From: JANQPX01 sp965222015
GTDB lineage: Bacteria > Pseudomonadota > Alphaproteobacteria > Geminicoccales > Geminicoccaceae
Direction of reading: 5' to 3'
Assembly: GCA_965222015.1 (NCBI GenBank)
Contig: CBDCTL010000022.1
Location: 186,001-250,000, forward strand
Length of the DNA stretch: 64,000 bases
A program made the translations under genes and the position numbers. Below, piece after piece: positions 16,625 through 25,574 of the stretch; positions within the stretch are counted from its first letter, which is position 1; each line of letters opens with the position of its first letter. The notes beneath the pieces were generated by a model. The model was not told the DNA's origin. It worked only from the letters and a program-made list of their open reading frames with translations, and did not search any database.

Positions 16625-17420
16625 GGGCGCCTCCGAGGTAGAGTTCCTGGACCTCGGGGTCGTTCTCGATTTCCTCCGGGCTGCCTTCTTTGAAGATGGC
16701 GCCGTTGTGCATCATGGTGACGTGCTCGACCACGCGCAGCGCCACGTCCATGTCGTGCTCGATGATGATGTAGCCCATATGGGCGGGCAGGGACGTCAGG
16801 ATCTCGATCAACTCGGTGCGCTCGGTCGGAGACAGGCCGGCGGCGGGCTCGTCGAACAGGATGAAGCGCGGGGCGCCGGCAAGAGCGAGGGCGATTTCGA
16901 GCTGGCGCTGCTGGCCGTGGGCGAGGGTGGCGACCTTGTCGTCTTTCACGTCAGTGAGATGGACGGCGGCGACGAGATCTTCGGCCGCCTGCATCAGCGC
17001 GTCGTTGCGGCGGGGGCGCAGCAACGAAAAGCGTCCGCGGGAGACGCCGCGGCAGGCGAGGTAGACATTGTCGAGCACCGAGAGCCCGGCGAACAGCAGC
17101 GAGATCTGGTAGGTGCGGCGGAGCCCTCGGCGGATGCGCTCATGGGCGGGGAAGTGGGTGATGTCCTCGCCGAAGAAGCGGATGGTGCCCGAGGTCACCG
17201 GGAAATCGCCGGTGATGCAGTTGAAGAGCGTGGTCTTGCCGGCGCCGTTCGAGCCGAGCACGCCGCGGCGCTCGCCCGGGCGAATGCTGAGCGTGATATC
17301 GGTCAGCGCCGCGAGCGCGCCGAACATGCGGGTGATGCCGCGCAGCTCCAGCGCATTCGCGGTGCCGGCGGCCGACAGACGCTGAGCGACCGACGCGGTC
17401 GGCGTGGACACGGCGTTCAT
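16617..17420 (-). CDS. livG: Branched-chain-type ABC transporter ATPase LivG
   Basis: This 267-residue ABC ATPase is of the LivG type: Walker A GSNGAGKTT, then the LivG-typical TYQISLLFAGLSVLDN, the Walker B segment FILFDEPAAGLSP, and a C-terminal EIENDPEVQELYLG tail. The signature motif is LAHGQQRQ rather than the plain LSGGQ, which is common in LivG. It overlaps LivM upstream by 4 bases and the LivF fusion downstream by 8. It energises the LivHM permease; the solute may be a non-amino-acid carboxylate, as in many HAAT-family systems. Confidence 0.92.
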   Translation of the reverse strand: MNAVSTPTASVAQRLSAAGTANALELRGITRMFGALAALTDITLSIRPGERRGVLGSNGAGKTTLFNCITGDFPVTSGTIRFFGEDITHFPAHERIRRGLRRTYQISLLFAGLSVLDNVYLACRGVSRGRFSLLRPRRNDALMQAAEDLVAAVHLTDVKDDKVATLAHGQQRQLEIALALAGAPRFILFDEPAAGLSPTERTELIEILTSLPAHMGYIIIEHDMDVALRVVEHVTMMHNGAIFKEGSPEEIENDPEVQELYLGGAHA

Positions 17421-18508
17421 CGATCGTCTCCGGCGATGTCTCGCCCCGCTGAGTGCCTGAACTCCACGCTGTCGCGCGCCCGCGCCCGCGACCGCCAGTG
17501 TTGCCAGAGGCCCAGGACACCGTCTGGCGACCAGAAGACGATCAGGAGAAAACCGAGTCCGATCAGGAGCTGGAAGCGTTCGGGCGGCAGGCCGACGCTG
17601 GTCAGGACGTCAAGGGCGAAGGTGCGGAGTAGGACGTAGATCAGCGCGCCGATAAACGGGCCGATGGGCCGGCCGATGCCGCCGACCACGGCGATGACCA
17701 GGATATCGATCACCGGGCCGATGCCGGCGGTGCCGGGGGAGATCTGGGCGTTGCTCCAGACCAGGAGGATGCCACCAACAGCGGCGATCAGGGAGGCGAA
17801 GCTGTAGGCGGCAATGCGGTGCGCGGTGACGTTGAAGCCGAGCGCCTCCATGCGTCTCGGGTTGTCGCGCACACCTTGCAGCGCCAGGCCGAAGGGCGAA
17901 CGCTGGACATAGAGCACGGCGAAATAGGCGAGCACGGCCCAGAACAAAGTGAGGTAGTAGAAGGCGACCGGACCCCGCCAGTCGACGCCGAACAGCTCCG
18001 GCGGGAGCACGCCGTTGAAGCCGGCGAAGCCGTTGAAGACGACATAGTTCTGGCGGGTGAAGTAGAAGAAGGCTGCCGCGATCGCGAGCGTGATCATGAT
18101 GGTGTAGATGCCCTCGGTGCGCACGGCGAGGGCGCCACAGAGCGTGCCGAACAGCACGGCGATGATCAGCGCGAGCGGAATCACGATCCACCAGGGCCAG
18201 TTCATGCTGATCGCATCGATCCCGCTGTCGCCGAAAATCGCGACCATGTAGCCGGCGCAGCCTGCGACGGTCATCTGCGCGAGGCTGACCATGCCGCCAT
18301 AGCCCGCGAGGAACATCAGGCTGAGCGCGATCATGCCGAGGATGAAAGCCCAGCCGAAGATCTGGTAGAGGACGAAGTCGCCGGCGATCAGCGGCATGAT
18401 CAGGAGAAGCGAACCGATCCACCAATAAGCCGTCGGCACCCGCCTGAGAAGGAGCGTGGCCGCTCCGGGGCCGATCTGGGCTCGTGCGTGCTCGCGGGCG
18501 ATGGCCAT
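17417..18508 (-). CDS. livM: Branched-chain-type ABC permease LivM
   Basis: This 363-residue permease has about ten hydrophobic segments and the HAAT-permease motifs MFLAGYGGMVSLAQ, GIYTIMITLA and VGGIGRPIGPFIGA. The start is the ATG at 18508, two bases after the LivH stop. A longer frame upstream exists only because it reads across LivH out of phase. The C-terminus overlaps the LivG start (ATGA). It forms the transmembrane pore with LivH. Confidence 0.92.
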   Translation of the reverse strand: MAIAREHARAQIGPGAATLLLRRVPTAYWWIGSLLLIMPLIAGDFVLYQIFGWAFILGMIALSLMFLAGYGGMVSLAQMTVAGCAGYMVAIFGDSGIDAISMNWPWWIVIPLALIIAVLFGTLCGALAVRTEGIYTIMITLAIAAAFFYFTRQNYVVFNGFAGFNGVLPPELFGVDWRGPVAFYYLTLFWAVLAYFAVLYVQRSPFGLALQGVRDNPRRMEALGFNVTAHRIAAYSFASLIAAVGGILLVWSNAQISPGTAGIGPVIDILVIAVVGGIGRPIGPFIGALIYVLLRTFALDVLTSVGLPPERFQLLIGLGFLLIVFWSPDGVLGLWQHWRSRARARDSVEFRHSAGRDIAGDDR

Positions 18509-18510
18509 GG

Positions 18511-19590
18511 TCACGTCCGTCCGAGCAGGCCCTGCGGCCGGAAGGCCAGGACGAGGACCATGATCAGGAAGGTCAAAACGACGGCATAGGTCGGCGCGTA
18601 GACCGAGCCGAACTGCTCGGCGAGCCCGATCAGAAGGGCGCCGAGCGCCGCGCCCGGGATCGAGCCCATGCCACCGACGATGACCACGACCAGCGAGGCC
18701 AGCAGGAAGCGGATGTCCTCGCCGGGCGCGAGAGACTGGAAGGTGCCGCCGACGACCCCGGCCAGACCGGCGAGACCGGCGCCGAAGGCGAACACGCCGA
18801 CGAAGACGAGCTGGATCGGCACGCCGGTCGCGGACAGCATCTCGCGGTCGTCGACGCCGGCGCGGATCAGCATGCCGATGCGGGTGCGATTCAGGATCAG
18901 CCACATGCCGACGCCGATGACGATGGCCGCGGCGAGGATGGCGAGGCGGACGATCGGATATTTCAGATAGACCGGCTCGCCGCTGGACTTGACCGCGGTG
19001 ATGAACGGCAGCGTCATCGGACCGTTCAGCCAGTCCGGCGGCAGGATCTGGTAAAAATCGCCGCCCCAGAACCAGAGCATCAGATCGGCGATGACGATCG
19101 AGATGCCGATGGTCACCAGCGTCTGGCGAAGGTCCTGGCCTTCCATCCTGCGAAAGACGACGATCTGCAAAACGATACCGATCGCGCCGATGACGACGAA
19201 GGCGACGACGAAACTGAGCAGCCACCAGCCGGTGGCGTCCGCGACCTCGTAGCCGATATAGCCGCCCAGGAGGTAGAGCGAGCCGTGGGCGAGATTGACG
19301 TTCCGCATCAGGCCGAAGATCAGCGTGAAGCCACTCGCCACCAGAAAATAGAGGCCGCCTAGCGTGACGCCGTTGAAAAGCGCGTTCAGAAAAATCTTCT
19401 TGCGGCCGATCGCGTCTTCGAGCCCGTCGGGCCAGACCGCGAAGATCAGCCAGAGGAGAAGAATGGCCGCGAGAGAAATGATCATCGACCAGGCAGGACG
19501 ACGCTCGACGAACCGCCTGATGCGGCTGCCACCGGATTCATCGCCATGTCGCACCTGCTCGATCATGCGATCGTCTGACACTCCCTGCAT
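18511..19590 (-). CDS. livH: Branched-chain-type ABC permease LivH
   Basis: This 359-residue permease has a cytoplasmic N-terminal extension (about 35 residues) before the first membrane segment, then the LivH motifs TLGGLYFLVASGFTLIFGL, NLAHGSLYLLG, VTIGISIV and GGMGSIPGAALGA, each at its usual place. It is the first gene of the proposed long minus-strand operon. The promoter should lie in 19591-19821, which also holds the second copy of the dispersed repeat. It pairs with LivM. Confidence 0.92.
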   Translation of the reverse strand: MQGVSDDRMIEQVRHGDESGGSRIRRFVERRPAWSMIISLAAILLLWLIFAVWPDGLEDAIGRKKIFLNALFNGVTLGGLYFLVASGFTLIFGLMRNVNLAHGSLYLLGGYIGYEVADATGWWLLSFVVAFVVIGAIGIVLQIVVFRRMEGQDLRQTLVTIGISIVIADLMLWFWGGDFYQILPPDWLNGPMTLPFITAVKSSGEPVYLKYPIVRLAILAAAIVIGVGMWLILNRTRIGMLIRAGVDDREMLSATGVPIQLVFVGVFAFGAGLAGLAGVVGGTFQSLAPGEDIRFLLASLVVVIVGGMGSIPGAALGALLIGLAEQFGSVYAPTYAVVLTFLIMVLVLAFRPQGLLGRT

Positions 19591-19729
19591 GTGGCCGGGC
19601 GAACGCGCCCAGCATTGCAGAGAAGGTTACCCGGCCGATGGCGTCGACCTCATATCCCTCAGTCTCATCGCTTGCCGATCCATCGCCAAATGGCCGGGCG
19701 CCGGTCAGCGTCGACTCGGCTCAGAGCGA

Positions 19730-19820
19730 GGTGGGCAAATGCGGTGATCGAGTTCTTCCAAACGGCGGTATGACGACTCAGCAAGCGGTGTCACCTATCA
19801 CCGTGTTTGGCCACCGCCTG
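19730..19820 (+). repeat. Dispersed core repeat, copy 2
   Basis: This matches 2566-2658 (minus strand) over about 90 bases at roughly three positions in four. It lacks the flanking hairpins of copy 1. It lies in the 231-base gap between livH and the convergently placed end of the AraC-type gene. The plus-strand translation GKCGDRVLPNG, then PITVFG, resembles copy 1 and ends at a stop a few codons later. Confidence 0.6.
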
Positions 19821-19821
19821 A

Positions 19822-20655
19822 TTAGCTGAGAGCCAGATGTGCGACGCGGCGATAGTCCGAGGGTGCGATGCCGACATTGGAGGTGAAGAACCGGGTGAAG
19901 CTCGCCTGCGAGGAAAAGCCCAGATCGAAACCGATATTGGTCACGGATTTTTCGGAGCCGGTCAGGCTGTCGATCGCGCGCTCCATGCGCAATGTGTTCA
20001 AAAACAGGTTCGGCGTGATGCCGGTCTGCTTTCGAAACAGCTTGTAGAAATGCGGCCGCGAGAGGCCGGCCTCGCGCGCGATGTCATCGAGCTCGAACTC
20101 TTCGCCGAGTTTCTCCGACATCAGCCTCATGGATTTTCTGACGCGAAAGTCGGTGAACGGCGAGGCGCAGTCGACCCTGGGTGCGCCGTCGGGCGTCCAC
20201 TGCCAGGACTGATCGAAGCATTCCTGGGTCAACTCATAGAGATAGCCGTCGAACAGATTGCTCTCCTCACCTTCCAGAAGCAGCGAAGAGACCATGTGAA
20301 TCGAGCGTCTTATCTGACTGGTGACCTCGATCCGGCTGCGGCCGAAGCGCAGCCAGGACTGCGCGTTGCGCGCGGTCTCCAGAAACCATATCGGCTTGAT
20401 GTAGAGCACAAGGAACAGCGAGCCATGTTCCAGGTCGCCGGCGTGGAAGGCATGGGGCTCCCAGGGATTGACCGCCACGGCGGCGGCTTCATCGAGCGGA
20501 AACGGATCGTCCTGTATGCTGACGACCGACGGCTGGCCCTGAACGAAAAAGGTCAGATGGCCTTCCCGGTGGGCATGGGTGGTCATGTCGTGGTTGAGAT
20601 TGTAGAGCGTCGCCCGGCCGAAGGGGCCATGGTAGACAGCGACTGCCTGACTCAT
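19822..20655 (-). CDS. AraC-family transcriptional regulator
   Basis: This 277-residue regulator has an N-terminal cupin-like effector domain (HREGHLTFFVQG, about residues 25-60) and a C-terminal AraC double helix-turn-helix (about 175-275). The HTH has the typical LSRPHFYKLFRKQTGITP and GFSSQASFTRFF segments. The start at 20655 follows GGGAGCGGCGA. The gene lies just upstream of, and in the same direction as, the transport-hydroxylase operon. It is the best candidate for its ligand-responsive activator, and could also regulate the alcohol dehydrogenase gene upstream. Confidence 0.9.
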   Translation of the reverse strand: MSQAVAVYHGPFGRATLYNLNHDMTTHAHREGHLTFFVQGQPSVVSIQDDPFPLDEAAAVAVNPWEPHAFHAGDLEHGSLFLVLYIKPIWFLETARNAQSWLRFGRSRIEVTSQIRRSIHMVSSLLLEGEESNLFDGYLYELTQECFDQSWQWTPDGAPRVDCASPFTDFRVRKSMRLMSEKLGEEFELDDIAREAGLSRPHFYKLFRKQTGITPNLFLNTLRMERAIDSLTGSEKSVTNIGFDLGFSSQASFTRFFTSNVGIAPSDYRRVAHLALS

Positions 20656-20795
20656 TCGCCGCTCCCCAATTGTTGCGCACGGTTCATTCTCGTGCGTCCG
20701 TTGCGACCATGATTGGTGCCAGCCCCGGTTCTTGGCAAGAGAACGGGCTGGAAAATCAGACTGTCGGCTATGCAGGCAGGATTGACACCGTGCGA

Positions 20796-21929
20796 TCAGA
20801 GCGCCGCCAGCATCAGCGCTCTATAGTCTCCCGCCATGGCGCGCCTCGGATTGGTGCGGTTTGTGTGGTCTTTTTCCGCAAGCGGTGCTGCGCGCTCGAT
20901 CGCCTGTTGGTCCACGCCCATTTCAGCGAGGCGGGACGGCAGGCCGATCTCCTCGTTGAGCGCGAAGATCGCATCGGCGAGGTCTCTCGCCGGCCCGATG
21001 CCCATGGCCTGTTTGAGGTCGCCATAGCGATGGCTGACGGCAGGGCCGTTGAAGGCGAGCATGTGCGGCAGCAGCACGGCGTTGAGCGTGCCGTGATGCA
21101 GCCCGTATTCGGTCTGCGCGCCGAGGCCATGGCTCATCGCATGGACGCCGCCCAGCCCCTTTTGGAAGGCGAGCGCGCCGTTCATCGCCGCCGCCATCAT
21201 TTCGCGCCTGGCGGAGAGATCGGATCCGCGCTCGACGGCGCGCCGGATGTTGCTCGCTGCGCGCTTCAGGCCATCCAGCGCGATGCCGTCGGCCGGGGGA
21301 TTGTAGGCGATCGCGATATAGGTCTCGATGCAGTGGGTGAGCGCGTCCATGCCGGTGCCTGCGGTGAGCGCGGGCGGCAGGTCGAGCGTCAGCGTCGGAT
21401 CGCAGATGGCGACCTTGGGGATGAGATGAGGGCTGAGCAGTCCGAGCTTTCGGCCGTCGTCCAGCGTGATGACCGCACCCCGGCCGACTTCCGAGCCGGT
21501 GCCGGCCGTGGTCGGCACGGCGATCATCGGCGGCAAACCGTTCCTGATCCTGGCAACACCGCCTTCGATCGCCGCATAGTCGGCAAGCGAGCCGCCATGG
21601 GAAACGAGAAGGCCGACCGCTTTGGCGAGATCGAGCGGGGAACCGCCGCCGAAGCCGATCAGCCCGTCACAGCTTTCGTTCTCATAGAGATCCGCCGCCT
21701 CACGCACCGCCGTTTCGGTCGGGTTGGGCGGCGTGCCGGCGAAGACGACCGGCTCCACCTGGTCCGGCAGCGCCGCGATCGCCCGTTCGACGAGGCCCGA
21801 GGCCAGGAGACCGGCGTCGGTCGCGATCAGGGGCCGCGAGACGCCGAGCGCCTCGACCTCCGCCTTGAGCGCATCGTCAAGCACGCCGTCAGCGAAATGG
21901 ATCCTGGTCAGATAGTTGATGAGAGCCAT
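20796..21929 (-). CDS. Iron-containing (group III) alcohol dehydrogenase
   Basis: This 377-residue NAD(P)-dependent dehydrogenase belongs to the Fe-ADH family: GFGGGSPLDLAKAV for nucleotide binding, AVPTTAGTGSEV, and metal ligands in TGMDALTHCIETY and GGVHAMSHGLGA followed by HHGTLNAVLLPH. The ATG at 21929 is preceded by GAAGGACC at good spacing. A longer frame to 22040 would add residues encoded over the intergenic gap and neighbouring stop, so I reject it. It oxidises an alcohol or reduces an aldehyde. Its location between a binding protein and an AraC regulator links it to the same catabolic locus. Confidence 0.92.
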   Translation of the reverse strand: MALINYLTRIHFADGVLDDALKAEVEALGVSRPLIATDAGLLASGLVERAIAALPDQVEPVVFAGTPPNPTETAVREAADLYENESCDGLIGFGGGSPLDLAKAVGLLVSHGGSLADYAAIEGGVARIRNGLPPMIAVPTTAGTGSEVGRGAVITLDDGRKLGLLSPHLIPKVAICDPTLTLDLPPALTAGTGMDALTHCIETYIAIAYNPPADGIALDGLKRAASNIRRAVERGSDLSARREMMAAAMNGALAFQKGLGGVHAMSHGLGAQTEYGLHHGTLNAVLLPHMLAFNGPAVSHRYGDLKQAMGIGPARDLADAIFALNEEIGLPSRLAEMGVDQQAIERAAPLAEKDHTNRTNPRRAMAGDYRALMLAAL

Positions 21930-22021
21930 GCCGGTCCTTCGCTCAAGACGGCGGTTCACCCATATCAGGGAAGGGTGACCGGGCGGTGGCGAAGCCTGTC
22001 CGCCCGGTCCATGGCATGGGC

Positions 22022-23269
22022 CTACTCGTAGACCTTGCACTCAGGCACGTCGCGCGCCGGCAGGCCGATGCTGGCGAAAAGCTCCGGGTCCATGCCGAGG
22101 GTCTGATTGACGTTCTCGACCACCTTCACGACCTTGGAGACGAGATTGCCGCTCTCGTCCTCGACCACCTCTGTGACGAAGTTGGTGCCGATCGCCTGGC
22201 GGTTCTCATCGAGGGTGATCTTGCCGTTGGGCGCGTCCAGCTCCATGGACGCCAGCACCTCGCGGAACTGATCGTGGCCGCCGGAGAGATCACCGCCGAC
22301 CTCGTCCAGCGCCCGGAACACGGCGACCGCCGAGTTGTAGTAGTTGGTCGCGAGCAGCGACGGGCCGGGGAAGCGATCCTCCGGCGCGAACGCATCCTGA
22401 TAGGCCTTGACGAAGGCCTGCCATTTCTCGTTCTCCCAGGTGTCCGCCTGGCCGCTCGCGGCGACCGTGCCGATCAGGGCTTCCTTGGCGCTGCCCTTCG
22501 ACGACATCACGGTCTGGTCGACCATGATGCTGCCGCCGATGAGCGCCGCCTCGCCGCCGGCCTGCTGATACTGGTTGAGGAAGTTGACCGCGTCGCCGCC
22601 GCCGAGGCCGAGATAGATGGCGTCGACATCGTCGGGAAGGGCGGCGATCACCGAGGCGAAGTCCTTGGTGCCGAGCGGCACCCAGAAACGTTCCGTGACC
22701 TCGCCGCCGAGACCGCAGAACTCGGTCACGAGACCGAACACCTGGGTGTAGACGAAGGAGTAGTCCTCGCCGATCGTGGCGATCGAGCGGTAGCCCTTCT
22801 CGTTGTAGATGTAGTCGCCGAGACCCGCCTGCCACTGGGCGCCGTCCATGTTGAACCGGAAGAAATTCTCGGACGGGTTGACGTAGGTGGTCTCCTGCGC
22901 GCCGGAAGCGGCGTTGACGAAGGTCATGTCCGGCTGGGTCTTGGCATAGTCGCGGATCGCGATGCCTTCGGAGCCGGAGAGCGGGCTGATCACCACGTCC
23001 ACCCCGTCCTGCTCGACCAGCTTTCGGTTGGCGCGCACCGCGCTGTCAGGGCTGGCGTCGGTGGAGGCGACGATCACCTCGAGCTCCTTGCCGCCGGCCT
23101 TGCCGCCCCATTCCTGAAGCGCCACCTCGAAGCCGCGCATGCCGTCTTCGCCGAGGACGGTGTAGGTGCCCTCCAGCGTCGCGGTGACGCCGATCTTGAT
23201 CTTCTCCTGGGCCTGGGCGCCGAGCGACAGCGCGATCAGCGCGGCACCTGCATAGAGCATCGTTTTCAT
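22022..23269 (-). CDS. Branched-chain-type ABC substrate-binding protein
   Basis: This 415-residue periplasmic binding protein of the LivJ/HAAT type has a signal peptide (MKTMLYAGAALIALSLGAQA, cut near residue 20), then KIGVTATLEGTYTVLGEDG and the lobes expected for the family. The start at 23269 is supported by GGGAGGACC upstream. A frame reaching 23326 would precede the signal peptide. It most likely delivers the substrate to LivHMGF encoded 2.4 kb downstream, since that operon lacks its own binding protein. The two sets are separated only by the dehydrogenase and AraC genes. Confidence 0.92.
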   Translation of the reverse strand: MKTMLYAGAALIALSLGAQAQEKIKIGVTATLEGTYTVLGEDGMRGFEVALQEWGGKAGGKELEVIVASTDASPDSAVRANRKLVEQDGVDVVISPLSGSEGIAIRDYAKTQPDMTFVNAASGAQETTYVNPSENFFRFNMDGAQWQAGLGDYIYNEKGYRSIATIGEDYSFVYTQVFGLVTEFCGLGGEVTERFWVPLGTKDFASVIAALPDDVDAIYLGLGGGDAVNFLNQYQQAGGEAALIGGSIMVDQTVMSSKGSAKEALIGTVAASGQADTWENEKWQAFVKAYQDAFAPEDRFPGPSLLATNYYNSAVAVFRALDEVGGDLSGGHDQFREVLASMELDAPNGKITLDENRQAIGTNFVTEVVEDESGNLVSKVVKVVENVNQTLGMDPELFASIGLPARDVPECKVYE

Positions 23270-23515
23270 GGTTCCGGTCCTCCCTCTGGTTCGATTGCTC
23301 TTGAGTCGATCGGCGCTGCGGTGCATCTGTCCGCCCGGACGCGCCGGTTTGACGTCAGGCTAGGCGGTTCGTCGGCGCTGGAGGTTCCCGTGCGTCCACG
23401 GGCATGACGCTCAGTCTTTTTTCTTTTCATGCGTGGTCCTGCGTGGCACCAACCCCGCAGGAATGACGAAACGCGGCGCGCGATCAAACGTGCCCCTTTT
23501 TTCCTGGCGATCAGC

Positions 23516-24652
23516 ATGACCCTTCGCTACGGGATCGTCGGCTCCGGCATGATGGGCCAGGAGCACATCCGATTCCTCAATCACCTGAACGGCGCGGTCG
23601 TCACCGCGGTCGCCGATCCCGATCCGGGGATGCGCGCGCAGGCGGCGTCGCTCGCCGGCGCCCTGGCGTTCGCCGACCACCAGGCACTGCTCGCCGCCGG
23701 TCTCGCCGACGCGCTGCTGATCGCCAGCCCGAACCACACCCATCACGACATCCTGATGGATGCGCTCGCCACCGACCTTCCGATCATGGTGGAAAAGCCG
23801 CTCGGCATCACGGTCGAGCAGGCCGAAGCGGTCGCGCGGATCGCGGCGGATCGCCGCGCACCCGTCTGGGTGGCGATGGAGTACCGCTACATGCCGGCGA
23901 TCGCGCGGCTGATCGAGGAGGTGCGGGACGGCAGGGTCGGACGGCTCCGGATGCTGACGATCCGCGAGCATCGCTTCCCCTTTCTCGAGAAAGTCGGCCA
24001 CTGGAACCGCTTTGCCCGGACCTCCGGCGGCACGCTGGTCGAGAAATGCTGTCATTTTTTCGACCTGATGCGGCTGATCACCGGCAGCGAGCCGGTGCGC
24101 GTCTATGCTTCGGGCGGTCAGGACGTGAACCATCTGGACGAGCGCTATGACGGCGAGACGCCTGATATCATCGACAACGCCTATGTGGTCGTGGACTTCG
24201 AGAACGGCGTGCGGGCGATGCTCGATCTCTGCATGTTTGCCGAGGCGAGCCGGGATCAGGAGGAGATCACCGCGGTTGGTGATCGGGGCAAGGTCGAATG
24301 CGGCATTCCGTCCTCGACCCTGGTCATCGGCGCGCGCCGGCCGGTCGAGCGCATGGGGGTGGCCCTGCCGCTCATTCACGAGACCGTGCCGGTCGATCCC
24401 GATCTTCTGGAGCTCGGCCACCACAACGGCGCCACCTTCTTTCAGCATGAACGGTTTCTGCGCATGGTGCGGGAGGGTAAGCGGCCCGAGGTGACGATCG
24501 AGGACGGGCTGAAGGCGGTGATCATGGGGGTGGCGGCCGAACGCTCGATCAAAGAGGGCGTGCCCGTTCAACTCCGATCCCCTCTTGCCAAGAGCGCGGA
24601 GGCTGATCGACCATGGGCGCAAGTGAGGCAAGGGCAGGGGAGAGAGCGATGA
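23516..24652 (+). CDS. Gfo/Idh/MocA-family oxidoreductase
   Basis: This NAD(P)-dependent oxidoreductase of 378 residues has an N-terminal Rossmann fold (YGIVGSGMMGQEHI) and the signature EKPLGITVEQAEAV, where the Lys is the catalytic/nicotinamide residue. A C-terminal alpha/beta domain has GGTLVEKCCHFFDLMR. Many relatives act on inositols or sugars. The ATG at 23516 is chosen because the Rossmann strand follows at once; a frame open from 23429 adds an unconserved leader. Its stop overlaps the SDR start (ATGA). The gene diverges from the binding-protein gene over a 246-base promoter region. Confidence 0.9.
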   Translation: MTLRYGIVGSGMMGQEHIRFLNHLNGAVVTAVADPDPGMRAQAASLAGALAFADHQALLAAGLADALLIASPNHTHHDILMDALATDLPIMVEKPLGITVEQAEAVARIAADRRAPVWVAMEYRYMPAIARLIEEVRDGRVGRLRMLTIREHRFPFLEKVGHWNRFARTSGGTLVEKCCHFFDLMRLITGSEPVRVYASGGQDVNHLDERYDGETPDIIDNAYVVVDFENGVRAMLDLCMFAEASRDQEEITAVGDRGKVECGIPSSTLVIGARRPVERMGVALPLIHETVPVDPDLLELGHHNGATFFQHERFLRMVREGKRPEVTIEDGLKAVIMGVAAERSIKEGVPVQLRSPLAKSAEADRPWAQVRQGQGRER

Positions 24653-25461
24653 CGGCCAGCGGCGAGGCGCACGGATTTTCGGGTAAGGTGGCGGTGATCA
24701 CCGGCGGCACCCAGGGACTGGGCGAAGGTGTGGCCCGCCTGTTCGCGGCGCGCGGCGCCGAAGGGCTGGTGATCTGCGGGCGCAGCGCCGAGCGCGGCGA
24801 GGCGATCGCGAAGGAACTTACGGATGCGGGCTCGAAGACGAACTTCGTCCAGGCCGATCTGCAGAAGGTTGCGGACGGCCGAAAGGTCATTGACGAGGCC
24901 GAGCGGATCTTTGGCCGAGTCGATTGCCTCGTGAACTGCGCCGCGTCGACGACCAGAGGCAGCATCGAGACCACGACGGAAGAGATCTGGGACGAGCTTT
25001 TCGACCTGAACGTCAAGTCGCAGTTCTTCATGATCCAGCGTGCGATCGAGGTGATGCGCCGGCACAGGATCGCGGGCACGATCGTCAATATCGGCACCAT
25101 GGTCGCCCATGGCGGCCCGCCCTTCCTGATCCCCTATTCGAGTTCCAAGGGTGCTCTGATGACCATGACCCGTGCGGTCGCCAATGCGGTGAAGAACGAC
25201 CGCATCCGGGTCAACACCCTGAACATCGGATGGACCAACACGCCGAGGGAGCACATCGTCCAGACCGAGGTGCATTCGCGGCCGGAAAACTGGCTCGAGA
25301 TCGCGAGTGCCGCCCAGCCCTTCGGCCGTTTGATCGAGGTCGACGACGTCGCCCGCGCCGTCGCGTTCATGGCGTCGGACGAAAGCGGGCTCCTGACCGG
25401 CGTCAACATCGATTTCGACCAGACCATCGTCGGCACCATGGACGAAAATCCAGGCATGTGA
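24649..25461 (+). CDS. SDR-family oxidoreductase
   Basis: This 270-residue classical short-chain dehydrogenase has the cofactor motif TGGTQGLGEG, the structural motif NCAAS in place of NNAG, and an active site with Tyr-x-x-x-Lys in PYSSSKGA. The start at 24649 overlaps the preceding oxidoreductase stop and has an AGGGGAGAG ribosome site. Two NAD(P)-linked enzymes in one coupled pair suggest successive steps on a polyol or sugar acid, perhaps the solute of the importer that follows. The substrate is unknown. Confidence 0.9.
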   Translation: MTASGEAHGFSGKVAVITGGTQGLGEGVARLFAARGAEGLVICGRSAERGEAIAKELTDAGSKTNFVQADLQKVADGRKVIDEAERIFGRVDCLVNCAASTTRGSIETTTEEIWDELFDLNVKSQFFMIQRAIEVMRRHRIAGTIVNIGTMVAHGGPPFLIPYSSSKGALMTMTRAVANAVKNDRIRVNTLNIGWTNTPREHIVQTEVHSRPENWLEIASAAQPFGRLIEVDDVARAVAFMASDESGLLTGVNIDFDQTIVGTMDENPGM

Positions 25462-25574
25462 CCGGCGGCTTCGGGGCGCGCCGGCAATGCCGTCCATCGG
25501 CTCTTTGCCATCCGCCGGCAAGCGAGTAAGTTGTGGTCTCGGTGCGGATGCCCAAGAACATCGGGAGGGGTGGC

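Noticed and set aside
23429..23515. N-terminal extension of the Gfo/Idh oxidoreductase
   Set aside because: The added 29 residues are unconserved in appearance and precede the Rossmann strand, which normally begins within the first few residues.
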